Source of the DNA: Methylomonas methanica
GTDB taxonomy: Bacteria; Pseudomonadota; Gammaproteobacteria; Methylococcales; Methylomonadaceae
NCBI GenBank assembly: GCA_001644045.1
Contig: LUUF01000012.1
Coordinates: 41,998 to 105,997, forward strand
Reading direction: 5' to 3'
Length of the DNA stretch: 64,000 nt
Made by a program: the position numbers and the translations under genes. Positions 26,250 through 35,883 of this stretch are shown here, piece after piece. Below the pieces are notes generated by a model. The model did no database searches. It was not told the DNA's origin and saw only the letters and a program-made list of their open reading frames with translations. Numbering within the stretch: position 1 is the first letter of the stretch; the number at the start of each line of letters is the position of its first letter.

Positions 26250-28163
26250 TTATAAAAATAAATTATTCCAACACACTATTTTACTTGGCTTAACCGCGCT
26301 GTCATTCAACATATTAATCACCTTTTCATACTCAATCCAAGGCAATATTACCAATATCTTATCATTTAAATTTTTGATATTTTCAAGGTCAACTATTTTT
26401 GTTGACTTCCCCAGAAATCTCTTATCCCTTCTAAACTCTCTAGTATCATAGACATCTTCGACCAGACTGTCATCTATGCTAATATCTTCCAAGAATGTTG
26501 ATGCAAATCGATCAAGAGAAGGCATAAATGTAACCTTATCATTACTGCCTTTTATCAGGTCTATTTCATTCTGGAATCGCTTATAAATAGCACTCATATG
26601 AGGTATATCTTTCGCTTTTAAATGCATTTTTCTAGCACAATCAGGACATAGTATATTCATACCCGGCACTCCCACAGGCCCTCTTAGAATAGGCCCATTT
26701 TCATCCTGTTCGAATGGAAATTGGAATACCATAGTTTGCTGGTGGCCACAACAAGGACAAGCCACAGTAATTTCCGACATCCATCGAGACACTATATTGC
26801 CGGACACTATCGTCGCACATCTTTTTCGATGATTTTGGTCATTTAATTCACGCAAATAGATATACCAATCCTTATATTGATCGTCCGACATCTGCGTCAT
26901 ATTAATCTGACTATTATAGAGATAGCCGGAAATATTACATAAGCTTCGCATAAATATTTCCCTATCCTGAATTAAACCTTTTTCTACCGCAAAATTATAT
27001 ATTGGCGTCCCAGCGTACGGAACCACAGCAGACCAATCGCAAAAATATAATTGATTATCCTCTTGAAACTGCAAACTTTCTCTTATGGTTTCTTCGGTCT
27101 CAATGGGATCACCAAATAAAAAATTCGCCTGAATACCAATTTTCGCTTCCCTAACTATCTTCACTGCATCGGAAATTATCTGCTTGGTAATTTTCTTTTT
27201 CATGCTACCCAGCACAACATCACTACCACTTTCTATACCGAATGAAATATAATTACATCCACTATCTCTCATCATTTGCAGCATTGAAAAATCGAGTTGA
27301 TCCATTCTCAACTGACAAAACCATTTAATATTGATATTTCGTTCTTTTAATAAACTGCAAAACTCAACAACTCGAGCTTTATTAGCAGAAAACAACTCAT
27401 CATAAATAGAAAAACCATTAATACCATAGGTTTTGATATAGTCTTCAATCTGGTCGACGACTTTAACAATATCTCGCTTCTTATAAGTCCCCATGCCGGC
27501 GTGATGACAAAAGGTACATTTGAACGGGCAGGATCGACTAGCCGAGATGGGAAAGGACCGCCCAAAATCAAGGCGAGTTAAATGATAAGAATATTGTCCA
27601 CCTTCTCCCTGGAGTTGGATATGATCCCTAATGCCAAAAGAATCCAAATCAGGCAACGGCAATTCGTCCAAATCTTTTGGAGACTCCCCTTCACCTGTAT
27701 ACTTTGGTCGAGTATCCTCCCAACACCAAATACCCGCTATTTTGCTCGCATCGCCTCCACTTTCTAGAGTATTTAGCAATCTGGAAAATATAAACTCACC
27801 TTCCCCTACGACCGCAAAATCAGGACGTAGAGTATTCATCATTAATTCGCCTTCCACGGATGTTATACCACCCCCTAAAACAATTGGAATTCGCGGATTA
27901 ATTCGCCGTATTTCCTGCATTAACCTGTCGATTTCATTAAAAGCTACTGTCAGCCCGCTAATGCCTATTAAATCTATATTCTGATTATCTAGCACATTTT
28001 TTATTGCACAGGCTCTTTCTTCGGAATGCATATGATTTAAATTTAAACCGACAACGGAATGACCCTGGACTTTAATATATGCAGAAATACAGGCAAGCCC
28101 GAGTGGAAAATAGGCAGAGTTTGCTTGTGGATAATAGCTTGGCGATATTAACAGGATTTTCAT
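26250..28163 (-). CDS. B12-binding-type radical SAM protein with C-terminal zinc ribbon
   Basis: The 637-residue protein has an N-terminal cobalamin-binding-like domain (MKILLISPSYYPQANSAYFP, then LIGISGLTVAFNEIDRLM, VLGGGITSVEGELM, VVGEGEFIFSRLL) and a radical SAM barrel with C212-x3-C216-x2-C219 (SCPFKCTFCHHAG). A C-terminal region holds paired CxxC motifs at C469/C472 and C506/C509, likely a zinc ribbon. Class B radical SAM enzymes methylate or rearrange unreactive carbons. The gene is visibly richer in A and T than neighbours at 36-45 kb, which suggests recent acquisition. Substrate unknown. Confidence 0.85.
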   Translation of the reverse strand: MKILLISPSYYPQANSAYFPLGLACISAYIKVQGHSVVGLNLNHMHSEERACAIKNVLDNQNIDLIGISGLTVAFNEIDRLMQEIRRINPRIPIVLGGGITSVEGELMMNTLRPDFAVVGEGEFIFSRLLNTLESGGDASKIAGIWCWEDTRPKYTGEGESPKDLDELPLPDLDSFGIRDHIQLQGEGGQYSYHLTRLDFGRSFPISASRSCPFKCTFCHHAGMGTYKKRDIVKVVDQIEDYIKTYGINGFSIYDELFSANKARVVEFCSLLKERNINIKWFCQLRMDQLDFSMLQMMRDSGCNYISFGIESGSDVVLGSMKKKITKQIISDAVKIVREAKIGIQANFLFGDPIETEETIRESLQFQEDNQLYFCDWSAVVPYAGTPIYNFAVEKGLIQDREIFMRSLCNISGYLYNSQINMTQMSDDQYKDWYIYLRELNDQNHRKRCATIVSGNIVSRWMSEITVACPCCGHQQTMVFQFPFEQDENGPILRGPVGVPGMNILCPDCARKMHLKAKDIPHMSAIYKRFQNEIDLIKGSNDKVTFMPSLDRFASTFLEDISIDDSLVEDVYDTREFRRDKRFLGKSTKIVDLENIKNLNDKILVILPWIEYEKVINMLNDSAVKPSKIVCWNNLFL

Positions 28164-28307
28164 TTGTTCTATATTTTTAGTAGACTGTTGATTTCTATGT
28201 CTAGCGCTCAGGTGATCTATATTTGGTGAAAAGTCCCGATTGGCATCGTAATATATAACTAATCTATTGCTTAGCTAATGCCCACATAACTGATTTTCAA
28301 CAACCTG

Positions 28308-29462
28308 TCAGACCATTGCAAGATCGTTTATAATTTTATTAGCGCGATTTAACCACGTATGCTCAGCATGTATTATTTTACCCACATCGGAAATCACGTC
28401 TTTTCTTGAAGAATCGTTATTTATAATGCGAGAATAAACCTCATCGAATGAGTCATCGCGAAATGTATAATAATGCCTTCCGTTTTCAAAGTGATCTTGC
28501 AATCCCCGACCTTTCTTTTTTGATTTCATATCCAAATCAAAATTGTCATACCACAATAGCAACCCACCTGACGCTAGGCAATCTATAGATCTAAAATGAA
28601 AACTAAGGCCATCATGTAGGTTAATCGACGACGTCTGATGAAGAGTATTTATTTCATTCGGACATTCAACAAAATGCCGATAAAACTTTCCGTAAGCATC
28701 CCAAAACCTCCAGTTTTGGGAGCCATAAATAGCAATAGAATCGGTTTTTTTTAATGCAAAGCTCAATAATTCGGTACGATTTCTTAGACGCTTGGTTCTT
28801 TCCAATAAATCATAGTAAATGCTATCGGACAACTCTACTTTTTTTGCAACGACTTCCTGGACAATATCGTCGACAATATTCCTTAAATCTGCATGCGTTT
28901 TAGGCTGATGTTTCGTTTTCTCCAAAAATGACATATACCGATTCAACAAATCACCGAATACCAGATTGGTATTTTCAGCGACTGTCCGGTTCAACTCTTG
29001 TTGACTCCAGGGCAACGGAATATGTCCGACAAAATTGAACTCCACTTCGATATTAGCAAACCGACTGAAAGGCTTAAACGTATCGGTGCAGGTTCCTGGT
29101 GGTAACCAATCCTGCAAGCCGCCTGTCGCATAATTACAATCCCAACCTGGATCAAAAAAATAGGTAATCTCGCTACCCTTTATCTGTGCCTCGGTCCGGC
29201 CCTGAAAATCCACGATCCAGGCTATGTGTGGGATTTTGTATTCATGTAGTACCGGTATATCATCTTTCACCCGGTTCATTTCGAATACGGCGTCCGGCCG
29301 TCGTTCGCGCAACCACTCGTCCATTTGGGACTCATTCAACAATTGACATTGTCCGCTGACTTCTATGCCTAATTGACTGAAAGCATCATGCAGAAAGCCA
29401 AAAATCCGGCGATAGAACGGCGTATTTTGTGGCAAGAAAATTGAAAGATGTCTCACTTTCAC
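28308..29462 (-). CDS. CgeB-like glycosyltransferase (paralogue)
   Basis: The 384-residue protein aligns along its length with the one at 19088-20239: RPDAVFEMNRVKDDIP, HIAWIVDFQGRTEAQ, DWLPPGTCTDTFKPF, FNFVGHIPLPW, and SIAIYGSQNWRFWDAY, INLHDGLSFHFRSIDCLASG. It shares the CgeB/DUF3880 GT-B architecture. It overlaps the giant multi-module protein gene by 4 bases, so the two are translated together. A 144-base gap separates it from the radical SAM gene downstream. It is AT-richer than its plus-strand paralogue. Confidence 0.83.
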   Translation of the reverse strand: MKVRHLSIFLPQNTPFYRRIFGFLHDAFSQLGIEVSGQCQLLNESQMDEWLRERRPDAVFEMNRVKDDIPVLHEYKIPHIAWIVDFQGRTEAQIKGSEITYFFDPGWDCNYATGGLQDWLPPGTCTDTFKPFSRFANIEVEFNFVGHIPLPWSQQELNRTVAENTNLVFGDLLNRYMSFLEKTKHQPKTHADLRNIVDDIVQEVVAKKVELSDSIYYDLLERTKRLRNRTELLSFALKKTDSIAIYGSQNWRFWDAYGKFYRHFVECPNEINTLHQTSSINLHDGLSFHFRSIDCLASGGLLLWYDNFDLDMKSKKKGRGLQDHFENGRHYYTFRDDSFDEVYSRIINNDSSRKDVISDVGKIIHAEHTWLNRANKIINDLAMV

Positions 29463-32400
29463 GTAATAACCTTTTTATCCAATCGACTAATGACCGACTT
29501 TAATATGCTGCCGGCAATAGCTTGATAAGACAATTTGGCTTGTAGCGCCAGCAAGCCATTGGCGGCAAATTTCGCCCGCGCGGCAGGGTTGTCCAAGAAA
29601 TACACGACTTTGACGAGGAAGTCAGCCTCGTCGTCGTAAAGCACCACCTCGTCTGCGCTAAAAAAATCGGCGAGCGGCGAACCGTCGTAAACCATGCGCC
29701 GCGACAACATGAACGAGCCGCTGGCCATGATTTCCAATGCCCGCATATGCAAGGTCACACCCGGGTTACTGTTGAGGCAGATCTTGGCTTTGCTCATGAT
29801 CTTATTGAGCGCCTTACCGTTGTCGGCCACACCCTTAGCAAATCGGCGATAAGCTGGATAGTGCTGCCAATTCTTGCCGTATACGTGGATTTCCAGCTCC
29901 GGGAATGACCTTGCCAGTAGCTGAATCGGCCAAGTTTTCATCCGATTTAGATAATCGAAGTGTAGCCGGTTGCCTTTTGTACACAGCAATACATCGATAA
30001 CTTGGTCGCTCACTGCTAGGCCATGACCGGCATAAAGATCGCGAAAATCACTGGTGGTTTTGCCCAGATGGAACGTGCAGAACTCCTCAAATTGCGCCAT
30101 CGTCATCGATGCGCAATGCTGTTCCAACACCTGATATAAGCGGTGAAGCGTCTGTTGAGTAAGCTCCCCGCGATCGATCAATGCTTGTTCTGCGGGATTC
30201 ATCACAAACCCAAACGCGCTATTTCGAAAACACTCGAGTGTTTTCTCGGGCGATTCCAAATGACTAACCAACAAAATATCGCAATCAAAGCCTTGTTCGG
30301 CAAGCGGATGATATTGACTGTCATTGTAGCCGAGCGGAAGAAACTCGAGGGGGTACTCACGGTAAATGTCCAACTGATTGAACGACAACCAACGCTTGGC
30401 AAAAGAGAAATTAAAGTCGCGTTGACCAGGCGCAATGCTATTCTGGGTAATATTCGGCAACATGTCCTGAATCCAGTTGACGAATGGCAGTTCGGTTGGT
30501 ATTCCCGGGTATTCATGGCGAAAATGGTCTATCACCGCTACTAAATCGGGCTGAAAATAGCGGATGTCGGCGATAATTTTCTCCATACCGACCCGTTGAT
30601 GATTTTTGTCTTCAATGCAAATCAGGGTTTGCGCCCCAAGCCGACTAAAGCCGTCAATCAAGTCTCGAACACAATATTGCAAGAAGCTGGTAAATCGTGT
30701 GGTTAGTCCCATCACTCGCAATCCCGCAGCATCTGCCGCGAATTTTTGCCGGCAACGATCAATATCGAATACGCGGTAGTACTCAGCTATAGCTTCCAGA
30801 TTATCGCTATGTCGTTCGCGCCGGTCTTGCACCGCTGCGCCGATCGCGGCATTGGCAGCTGCGATCCAGTCGTTGCCCGACGCGGCGTTGATAAAATAGC
30901 CCGGCACGACAGACAGAAAATCGGTTAGCTCGTGTTTAAAGTCGGCCAAAGCATTTTCACCCAGAAAGATACGTACCCGCTTGGCGGTGAAAATCGCTCT
31001 GCAGGGCTGTGCTACAAGGCAAGCAAGCAATAGCGCCGGCTGTCGTTCCAAGACATAAATAGGAATTTCGACATTCGGCAATTCCTTGACCGGCAACCGG
31101 CTAACATCGAACAGGGTTGCCAACTCTTGACCGAAACCCGCCCCGTTCAGGCAGTAGCCATAGTAATCCTTACCCTGACATTGTTCGGCTATACCGGCAA
31201 TCTTCCGCCGGTTCGCGTCAATGTTGGACCAGTCCGGAACATAACGCTGTCCGCCTCCCACGGTGAGAGCCAAGGTTTGCGGCTCGCCGTCAATTTCGTC
31301 TTCGGCCGTTATGTCGAAGGTGTTTTGATTCAAAAAGCTTTCAATAGCGCGCCATAGGCCGTCGCCCCGCTCCTCCAGCGCCTTGAGATTATCGTCGAAC
31401 CGAATCAAGGCACGGTTTAAAACCTCTGTATCATTGCCACGTAACAAAATGGCATAACGCATATGGCGACGTTCATGCAATGGGCCGTCAGCCCCGACAA
31501 CGCCGGTCAGTACTTCAAATAACGTCTCGCCGTCCAGGGCGTCTCGTCGAACTACGTTACGCGCACCCGAACGTTTCAACATCAACGCAGTGCGAGGTCC
31601 GTCGACCCAATGAAAATCGTTATCCCGATTAACCGGTACTCCGGCGGATTTTTGCATCGCGGCCTCGGACCAGCAAACCAAATTGACCATGTCGGCATGC
31701 AAAAAATCGCTGTAACAATGGTTATCCTGGATTAACAGATGCGGCTGAAAATCGAGGTAGTGCCCGATCAAATCGATGGCATTTATTTCATGCAAGGCAT
31801 CGTTTTCCAAGTAGACCCACACGTCATAGCCGCGCTTATCCAAATCATGCGCAAAATCCATCAATCGGGAATTGGCGTCGTCTACGAGTAGCATTACCCG
31901 CATGGCGCCGGATTGGCGGTAATTCGGAGCCAACTGCCGTGCCTGCTGTTTCAGGTCGTCGACAATGCGTTGTTTGCGCAGCTCAACCTCGGCAAAAATA
32001 TTTTGATAATCATCCAAAAGTGCCGGATCCGCGCGCAACTGGCTGGGAAATCGGGTGCGAGTAACGACGAAAAAGTCGACCATTTGTTCAAGATCGACGT
32101 GAATCAAATTATCGAGTTCGGTATGCAAAGGATCGCCATGGTAATAGCAGATCTGCCGCCAAGCCTGGCCTTGCTTTCCACGGTGAATATTGCCTTGCTT
32201 GGCAACATTCAAAGCCTCCAAGGCATCAAAAAAATCGGTATCGGGATGATCGGCCTCTCTTGTCAGCCGCATCGCGGCAATTTCGTCCAAAAGTTGCGGC
32301 TGCAATTCGAGAATCTGGGCATTCTCGTCAACCACCCAACGCGGTAACGGTAAATCGTTACCGACAAAAAATTCGGCAAACTCGCTCCGTTCGACCCGGA

Positions 32401-34456
32401 TCAGCTGCGGCAGAGCGGATGTTGTCAGTGCACCGTCGTAATAACAATACTGGAAACGACCGCCCTCGACCGCGCGGCATTTTTCGGCTTGCCGCAAAGC
32501 CAGGGCAAAATCTGTAAAGTAGAGATCGTCTGCCGGTGGCTCGATCCAGCCGTCAATTGGCTGACAATCCGCTTGGCGGGCGGTGTTTACTGATGCTAAA
32601 CCTTGGGTTTGGCACTCGAGCAATTGCTGAATACCGGAATGCGTAATGAAATTATCCACTGCGATCGCATAGGTAAACTGTCTAGCAATCTCACACGGAT
32701 CGCATTCCGGCTGCTCACGGTTAGTCACTATTCGGCGCAGATCGGCTTCGGTTTTAAAAAACAGACAATGCCGGTCCCAGTGCGGCGCTTCGGCAATCGC
32801 CCGGCAATCGTAAACGATAGGGATACAACCACAGGCAGCCACCTCGGCTAATCTCTGCGAGTTAATTTCAAAAGGGTGGGAAACCAAGGCATAACGGGCG
32901 GAGCGGTAAATCTCGGCCAGGGCTGGACCATGGCTGATTTCCCCTCGGTAAAACGGCGCGACGTCGGAATCTTGCTCCCAGTAGCGTCCATAAATCTCTA
33001 CCGACTCTCCTCCATGCCGGCATAACCATTTAACCGAATGGTCGCGAACTACATAATGCAGAATTTTCCAGAATACCTGATCGGCACCTAGAGCCAAGCG
33101 CTCGGCCAAATTCGTTGTGTAGGCCTGATCGATCACTTGGCCGGCATCGATTGCAAGCAATAGTTCGCTAACCGCCGCCTGGATGGCTGGATCTTGTAAA
33201 TCGACCATCGGCAAGTAGGCACTGCCGGCAAACACGACCTTGTCCTGCCGCGTATCGAAGCCATCGTTGTTAAAAATCTCTTCATCAATCGCGAACGATT
33301 GCCGGACGATGTTGGGTGCCCCGCAAAGCTGCAAATGCCGATCGAATGCAGCGGAATACGAAAAAACATAATCATTATCTCGCCACGGCAAGGGCTTGTG
33401 GTTTTTGATTTGCGGCATTAAGTCCTGCCACCAGCAGATATTAACCACCTCCGCGTTCTGATAATGATTGGTCAATTGGTTGACATAAAATGTGATGTGC
33501 GGATTAAACTCCAGATAGCATTTGAGTCGCGCGACCGGATTGGCGCCCTGAGTTTCATCGGCCTCGATGTCCAGCAATACCTCAAATCCGCGGCGCGCAA
33601 AAGCTCTCGCCACGTCGCGCGAGTTATACTGCATCACGGTGGTCAATCGGCTGGTGGGCAAATAGACCCTTAACGGTTGGCCGGGAACAACTCGGGGCCG
33701 TAACGCCTTCGCCTGTTGAGCCAGTTCCAGCGCCACTTCGTAGCGCTGCCGCTTGGCCAGCGCGATGGCCTGTTCTATTTGGCCGCGCATCAACTCAGCG
33801 TCCGCATCGCTCACACCTGCCGGAATTTCGACTTTTTCCGGAAGACGTAGTTTGGTTTGGATACCGAATTCGACTAATTGCTCAAGTTCCACTCTTACCA
33901 AATTCGGCAATTCATGCGCCGGTAACTGTCCGCGGTGAAAGCAAACCTGCAAGCCATCGATAGTGGGATGACCGCAATAGACCCGATTTTTTTTCTTGGC
34001 TTCATTCAGCGCCCGTAACGGGTCGATGAAATAACAGTCGCGATCCAGCAAGTCGCCCAGATTGATATTCAGCCGCTTTTTTTGAATCCCGGTGATAATT
34101 GCGCGCCGCTCGTTACGCTGCTGCAAAATTTCGTCAATCACCTCTTGCGGTAGTGCTTCGACACTGAACGCATCACCTTGTGGAACTACGATTTTGGTCG
34201 GAATCGGCAATTGTGTCAGAGCCATTTGCTCAACAAAGCCATCGCCCGGAATTTGAATCAGATTAGGCAGTGTAATATCCGTTAACGGTCCATCATAGTA
34301 GCAGTATTGCAAACGCCTGCCACTCTGACCGCCATCGACCATTACCTGCCGCAACGCCTGACGATAAGCATCGTCAAAGCTAAGAAAGTAGCAATCATCT
34401 TCGATGAAATCTGGAACCGAAACTAGGCTTTCAGTGCCATTGGATGTCGGATTCAC
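29459..34456 (-). CDS. Giant multi-module CgeB-like glycosyltransferase with repeated CYYDG motif
   Basis: The ~1665-residue protein contains two full CgeB/DUF3880 GT-B units, at about residues 260-605 and 1245-1660, and a shortened middle unit at about 852-980 that lacks the nucleotide-binding half. Before the first two units lie pairs of a ~70-residue repeat: D-x-Y/F-F, an amphipathic helix, then C-[YF]-[YH]-x-G with LPNLIxV and an L-x-LP strand. Conserved cysteines sit near residues 52, 172, 671 and 770, with a weak fifth copy near 1102. I know no family for the repeat. The GTG at 34456 follows AGGA and lies just past the upstream stop; the frame is open 28 codons further. Confidence 0.75.
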   Translation of the reverse strand: MNPTSNGTESLVSVPDFIEDDCYFLSFDDAYRQALRQVMVDGGQSGRRLQYCYYDGPLTDITLPNLIQIPGDGFVEQMALTQLPIPTKIVVPQGDAFSVEALPQEVIDEILQQRNERRAIITGIQKKRLNINLGDLLDRDCYFIDPLRALNEAKKKNRVYCGHPTIDGLQVCFHRGQLPAHELPNLVRVELEQLVEFGIQTKLRLPEKVEIPAGVSDADAELMRGQIEQAIALAKRQRYEVALELAQQAKALRPRVVPGQPLRVYLPTSRLTTVMQYNSRDVARAFARRGFEVLLDIEADETQGANPVARLKCYLEFNPHITFYVNQLTNHYQNAEVVNICWWQDLMPQIKNHKPLPWRDNDYVFSYSAAFDRHLQLCGAPNIVRQSFAIDEEIFNNDGFDTRQDKVVFAGSAYLPMVDLQDPAIQAAVSELLLAIDAGQVIDQAYTTNLAERLALGADQVFWKILHYVVRDHSVKWLCRHGGESVEIYGRYWEQDSDVAPFYRGEISHGPALAEIYRSARYALVSHPFEINSQRLAEVAACGCIPIVYDCRAIAEAPHWDRHCLFFKTEADLRRIVTNREQPECDPCEIARQFTYAIAVDNFITHSGIQQLLECQTQGLASVNTARQADCQPIDGWIEPPADDLYFTDFALALRQAEKCRAVEGGRFQYCYYDGALTTSALPQLIRVERSEFAEFFVGNDLPLPRWVVDENAQILELQPQLLDEIAAMRLTREADHPDTDFFDALEALNVAKQGNIHRGKQGQAWRQICYYHGDPLHTELDNLIHVDLEQMVDFFVVTRTRFPSQLRADPALLDDYQNIFAEVELRKQRIVDDLKQQARQLAPNYRQSGAMRVMLLVDDANSRLMDFAHDLDKRGYDVWVYLENDALHEINAIDLIGHYLDFQPHLLIQDNHCYSDFLHADMVNLVCWSEAAMQKSAGVPVNRDNDFHWVDGPRTALMLKRSGARNVVRRDALDGETLFEVLTGVVGADGPLHERRHMRYAILLRGNDTEVLNRALIRFDDNLKALEERGDGLWRAIESFLNQNTFDITAEDEIDGEPQTLALTVGGGQRYVPDWSNIDANRRKIAGIAEQCQGKDYYGYCLNGAGFGQELATLFDVSRLPVKELPNVEIPIYVLERQPALLLACLVAQPCRAIFTAKRVRIFLGENALADFKHELTDFLSVVPGYFINAASGNDWIAAANAAIGAAVQDRRERHSDNLEAIAEYYRVFDIDRCRQKFAADAAGLRVMGLTTRFTSFLQYCVRDLIDGFSRLGAQTLICIEDKNHQRVGMEKIIADIRYFQPDLVAVIDHFRHEYPGIPTELPFVNWIQDMLPNITQNSIAPGQRDFNFSFAKRWLSFNQLDIYREYPLEFLPLGYNDSQYHPLAEQGFDCDILLVSHLESPEKTLECFRNSAFGFVMNPAEQALIDRGELTQQTLHRLYQVLEQHCASMTMAQFEEFCTFHLGKTTSDFRDLYAGHGLAVSDQVIDVLLCTKGNRLHFDYLNRMKTWPIQLLARSFPELEIHVYGKNWQHYPAYRRFAKGVADNGKALNKIMSKAKICLNSNPGVTLHMRALEIMASGSFMLSRRMVYDGSPLADFFSADEVVLYDDEADFLVKVVYFLDNPAARAKFAANGLLALQAKLSYQAIAGSILKSVISRLDKKVIT

Positions 34457-34467
34457 GCCGTATCCTG

Positions 34468-35883
34468 TCAAATAAAGTTGATATGCTCTGGCGGATTTTT
34501 TAAATCCCAAAGGAATTTGTTGACGTAATCCTGACGGCAACCGATCGCGCAGTCCTTGTGAACGTCCACCGACTCGGCGACGTCTTTATGTACTTGCCAA
34601 TAACGTTCGCTGGTTGCGACCAAGTCGTAGAACGAATCGGTATGCAAATCGCCTATGTAAAAGCGCTCTTTGTTAAAGAACGGTCCGCAAGGATAGATTT
34701 TGCCGTTACCGGAGATTTGCAACAGAAACGGCGTACCGAAACACTGGTCGTATTTTCTGAAGCCGTCTTTATAAAGATTGGTTTCGCCGGCGGCGTTGAT
34801 CTTGTTCCATTTCACCTGCACCACGTAATGGTCGTTGCTGAACTGTTCGGCCTGCTTCAACACATCGCCAATTTTTAGGTAAGCGTCGTAATCGATGCCG
34901 ATTTCCTTGTATTCAGAATCGGAGCAATGTTTGACCACGAAATAATCCACGCCCAATTCGGCGCCTAATTTCGCCTCGGCCAATACCTCATCGAAACATT
35001 CCGGGATCAGCACCATCTGCAAGCCCAAGGTACATTTGTAGTTGTTCTCTTTTTTGATTTTCACCAGCTCGCGAATCTTGTCGATCAACAAATGAAAATT
35101 GGCTTCCTTGGATTGATGCACCCGGCGAAACCCTTCCGGCGTGCCAGCGGACAAATTAAAACGGATGTAACTCATGTTTTTCAGCAAATCATGAGCGCGA
35201 TCCATATCCAGCAACAAGCCATTGGTGGCCATCGCGGTATCGATACCCAATTCGCCAGCCAACACAGTGGCGTCGTACAGCGTCGGGTTTAGCGTCGGTT
35301 CGCCATCGCCGATGAAGCCCAACGAACGCACCCCCAACTTGCCACAGTCACGGACAAAGTTCAGCAAAGCCTCCCGGCCGATCATGGTGCCCTTGGTCAT
35401 GTTCTGTACCACGGCATAGCAATACAAGCAGGCGGTGTTGCAAAACTTGGTCAGCCCCATATCGATATGCACCGGCGCAAAGCGTTGGCCGTTTTGCCAG
35501 GCCTGCACCCTATCCAGGTGATGCATCATTTTGTGACCGTCGAAACGGAAGCGTTCTTTCTGGGTGCGAAAACTGGGGCCGGTAAACTGGTTGGGAACAT
35601 GTTGTTCATGCTCATTGCCTGCTTCCAAGCGGATGATGCCTTCCTGATCGTCGTGCGAAATACTCTGCAGTTTCTGTCCGGGTAATTTGGTCAACTGACT
35701 GGTATCGATAACTTGGTAGTCATTCGACAAGGCGCTACGATCGACAATATTATTGGAGGTGCGTAATTTATGTCCGGGCTGACTGAACATCGGCACATTG
35801 TCAGGTATATCGGTAATGGCGCTGTTGCCGAAACGATTGGTTTGCTCAATTTTAGACATGGTCTGATGCTCTTTTTTATTCAT
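34468..35883 (-). CDS. Radical SAM/SPASM protein (HINFI-tailed, long form)
   Basis: The 471-residue protein has a polar N-terminal extension of about 120 residues, the radical SAM motif C138-x3-C142-x2-C145 (FCNTACLYC), GFIGDGEPTLNPTLYD and a SPASM-like end with QCFGTPFLLQISGNGKIYPC and CAIGC. It ends in HINFI, the same tail as the protein at 41069-42169, and both begin the core with a His-Lys-hydrophobic lead followed by RVQAW/RVAQW. No adjacent precursor peptide is visible. The start ATG overlaps the E1 beta stop (TAATG). Substrate unknown. Confidence 0.83.
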   Translation of the reverse strand: MNKKEHQTMSKIEQTNRFGNSAITDIPDNVPMFSQPGHKLRTSNNIVDRSALSNDYQVIDTSQLTKLPGQKLQSISHDDQEGIIRLEAGNEHEQHVPNQFTGPSFRTQKERFRFDGHKMMHHLDRVQAWQNGQRFAPVHIDMGLTKFCNTACLYCYAVVQNMTKGTMIGREALLNFVRDCGKLGVRSLGFIGDGEPTLNPTLYDATVLAGELGIDTAMATNGLLLDMDRAHDLLKNMSYIRFNLSAGTPEGFRRVHQSKEANFHLLIDKIRELVKIKKENNYKCTLGLQMVLIPECFDEVLAEAKLGAELGVDYFVVKHCSDSEYKEIGIDYDAYLKIGDVLKQAEQFSNDHYVVQVKWNKINAAGETNLYKDGFRKYDQCFGTPFLLQISGNGKIYPCGPFFNKERFYIGDLHTDSFYDLVATSERYWQVHKDVAESVDVHKDCAIGCRQDYVNKFLWDLKNPPEHINFI

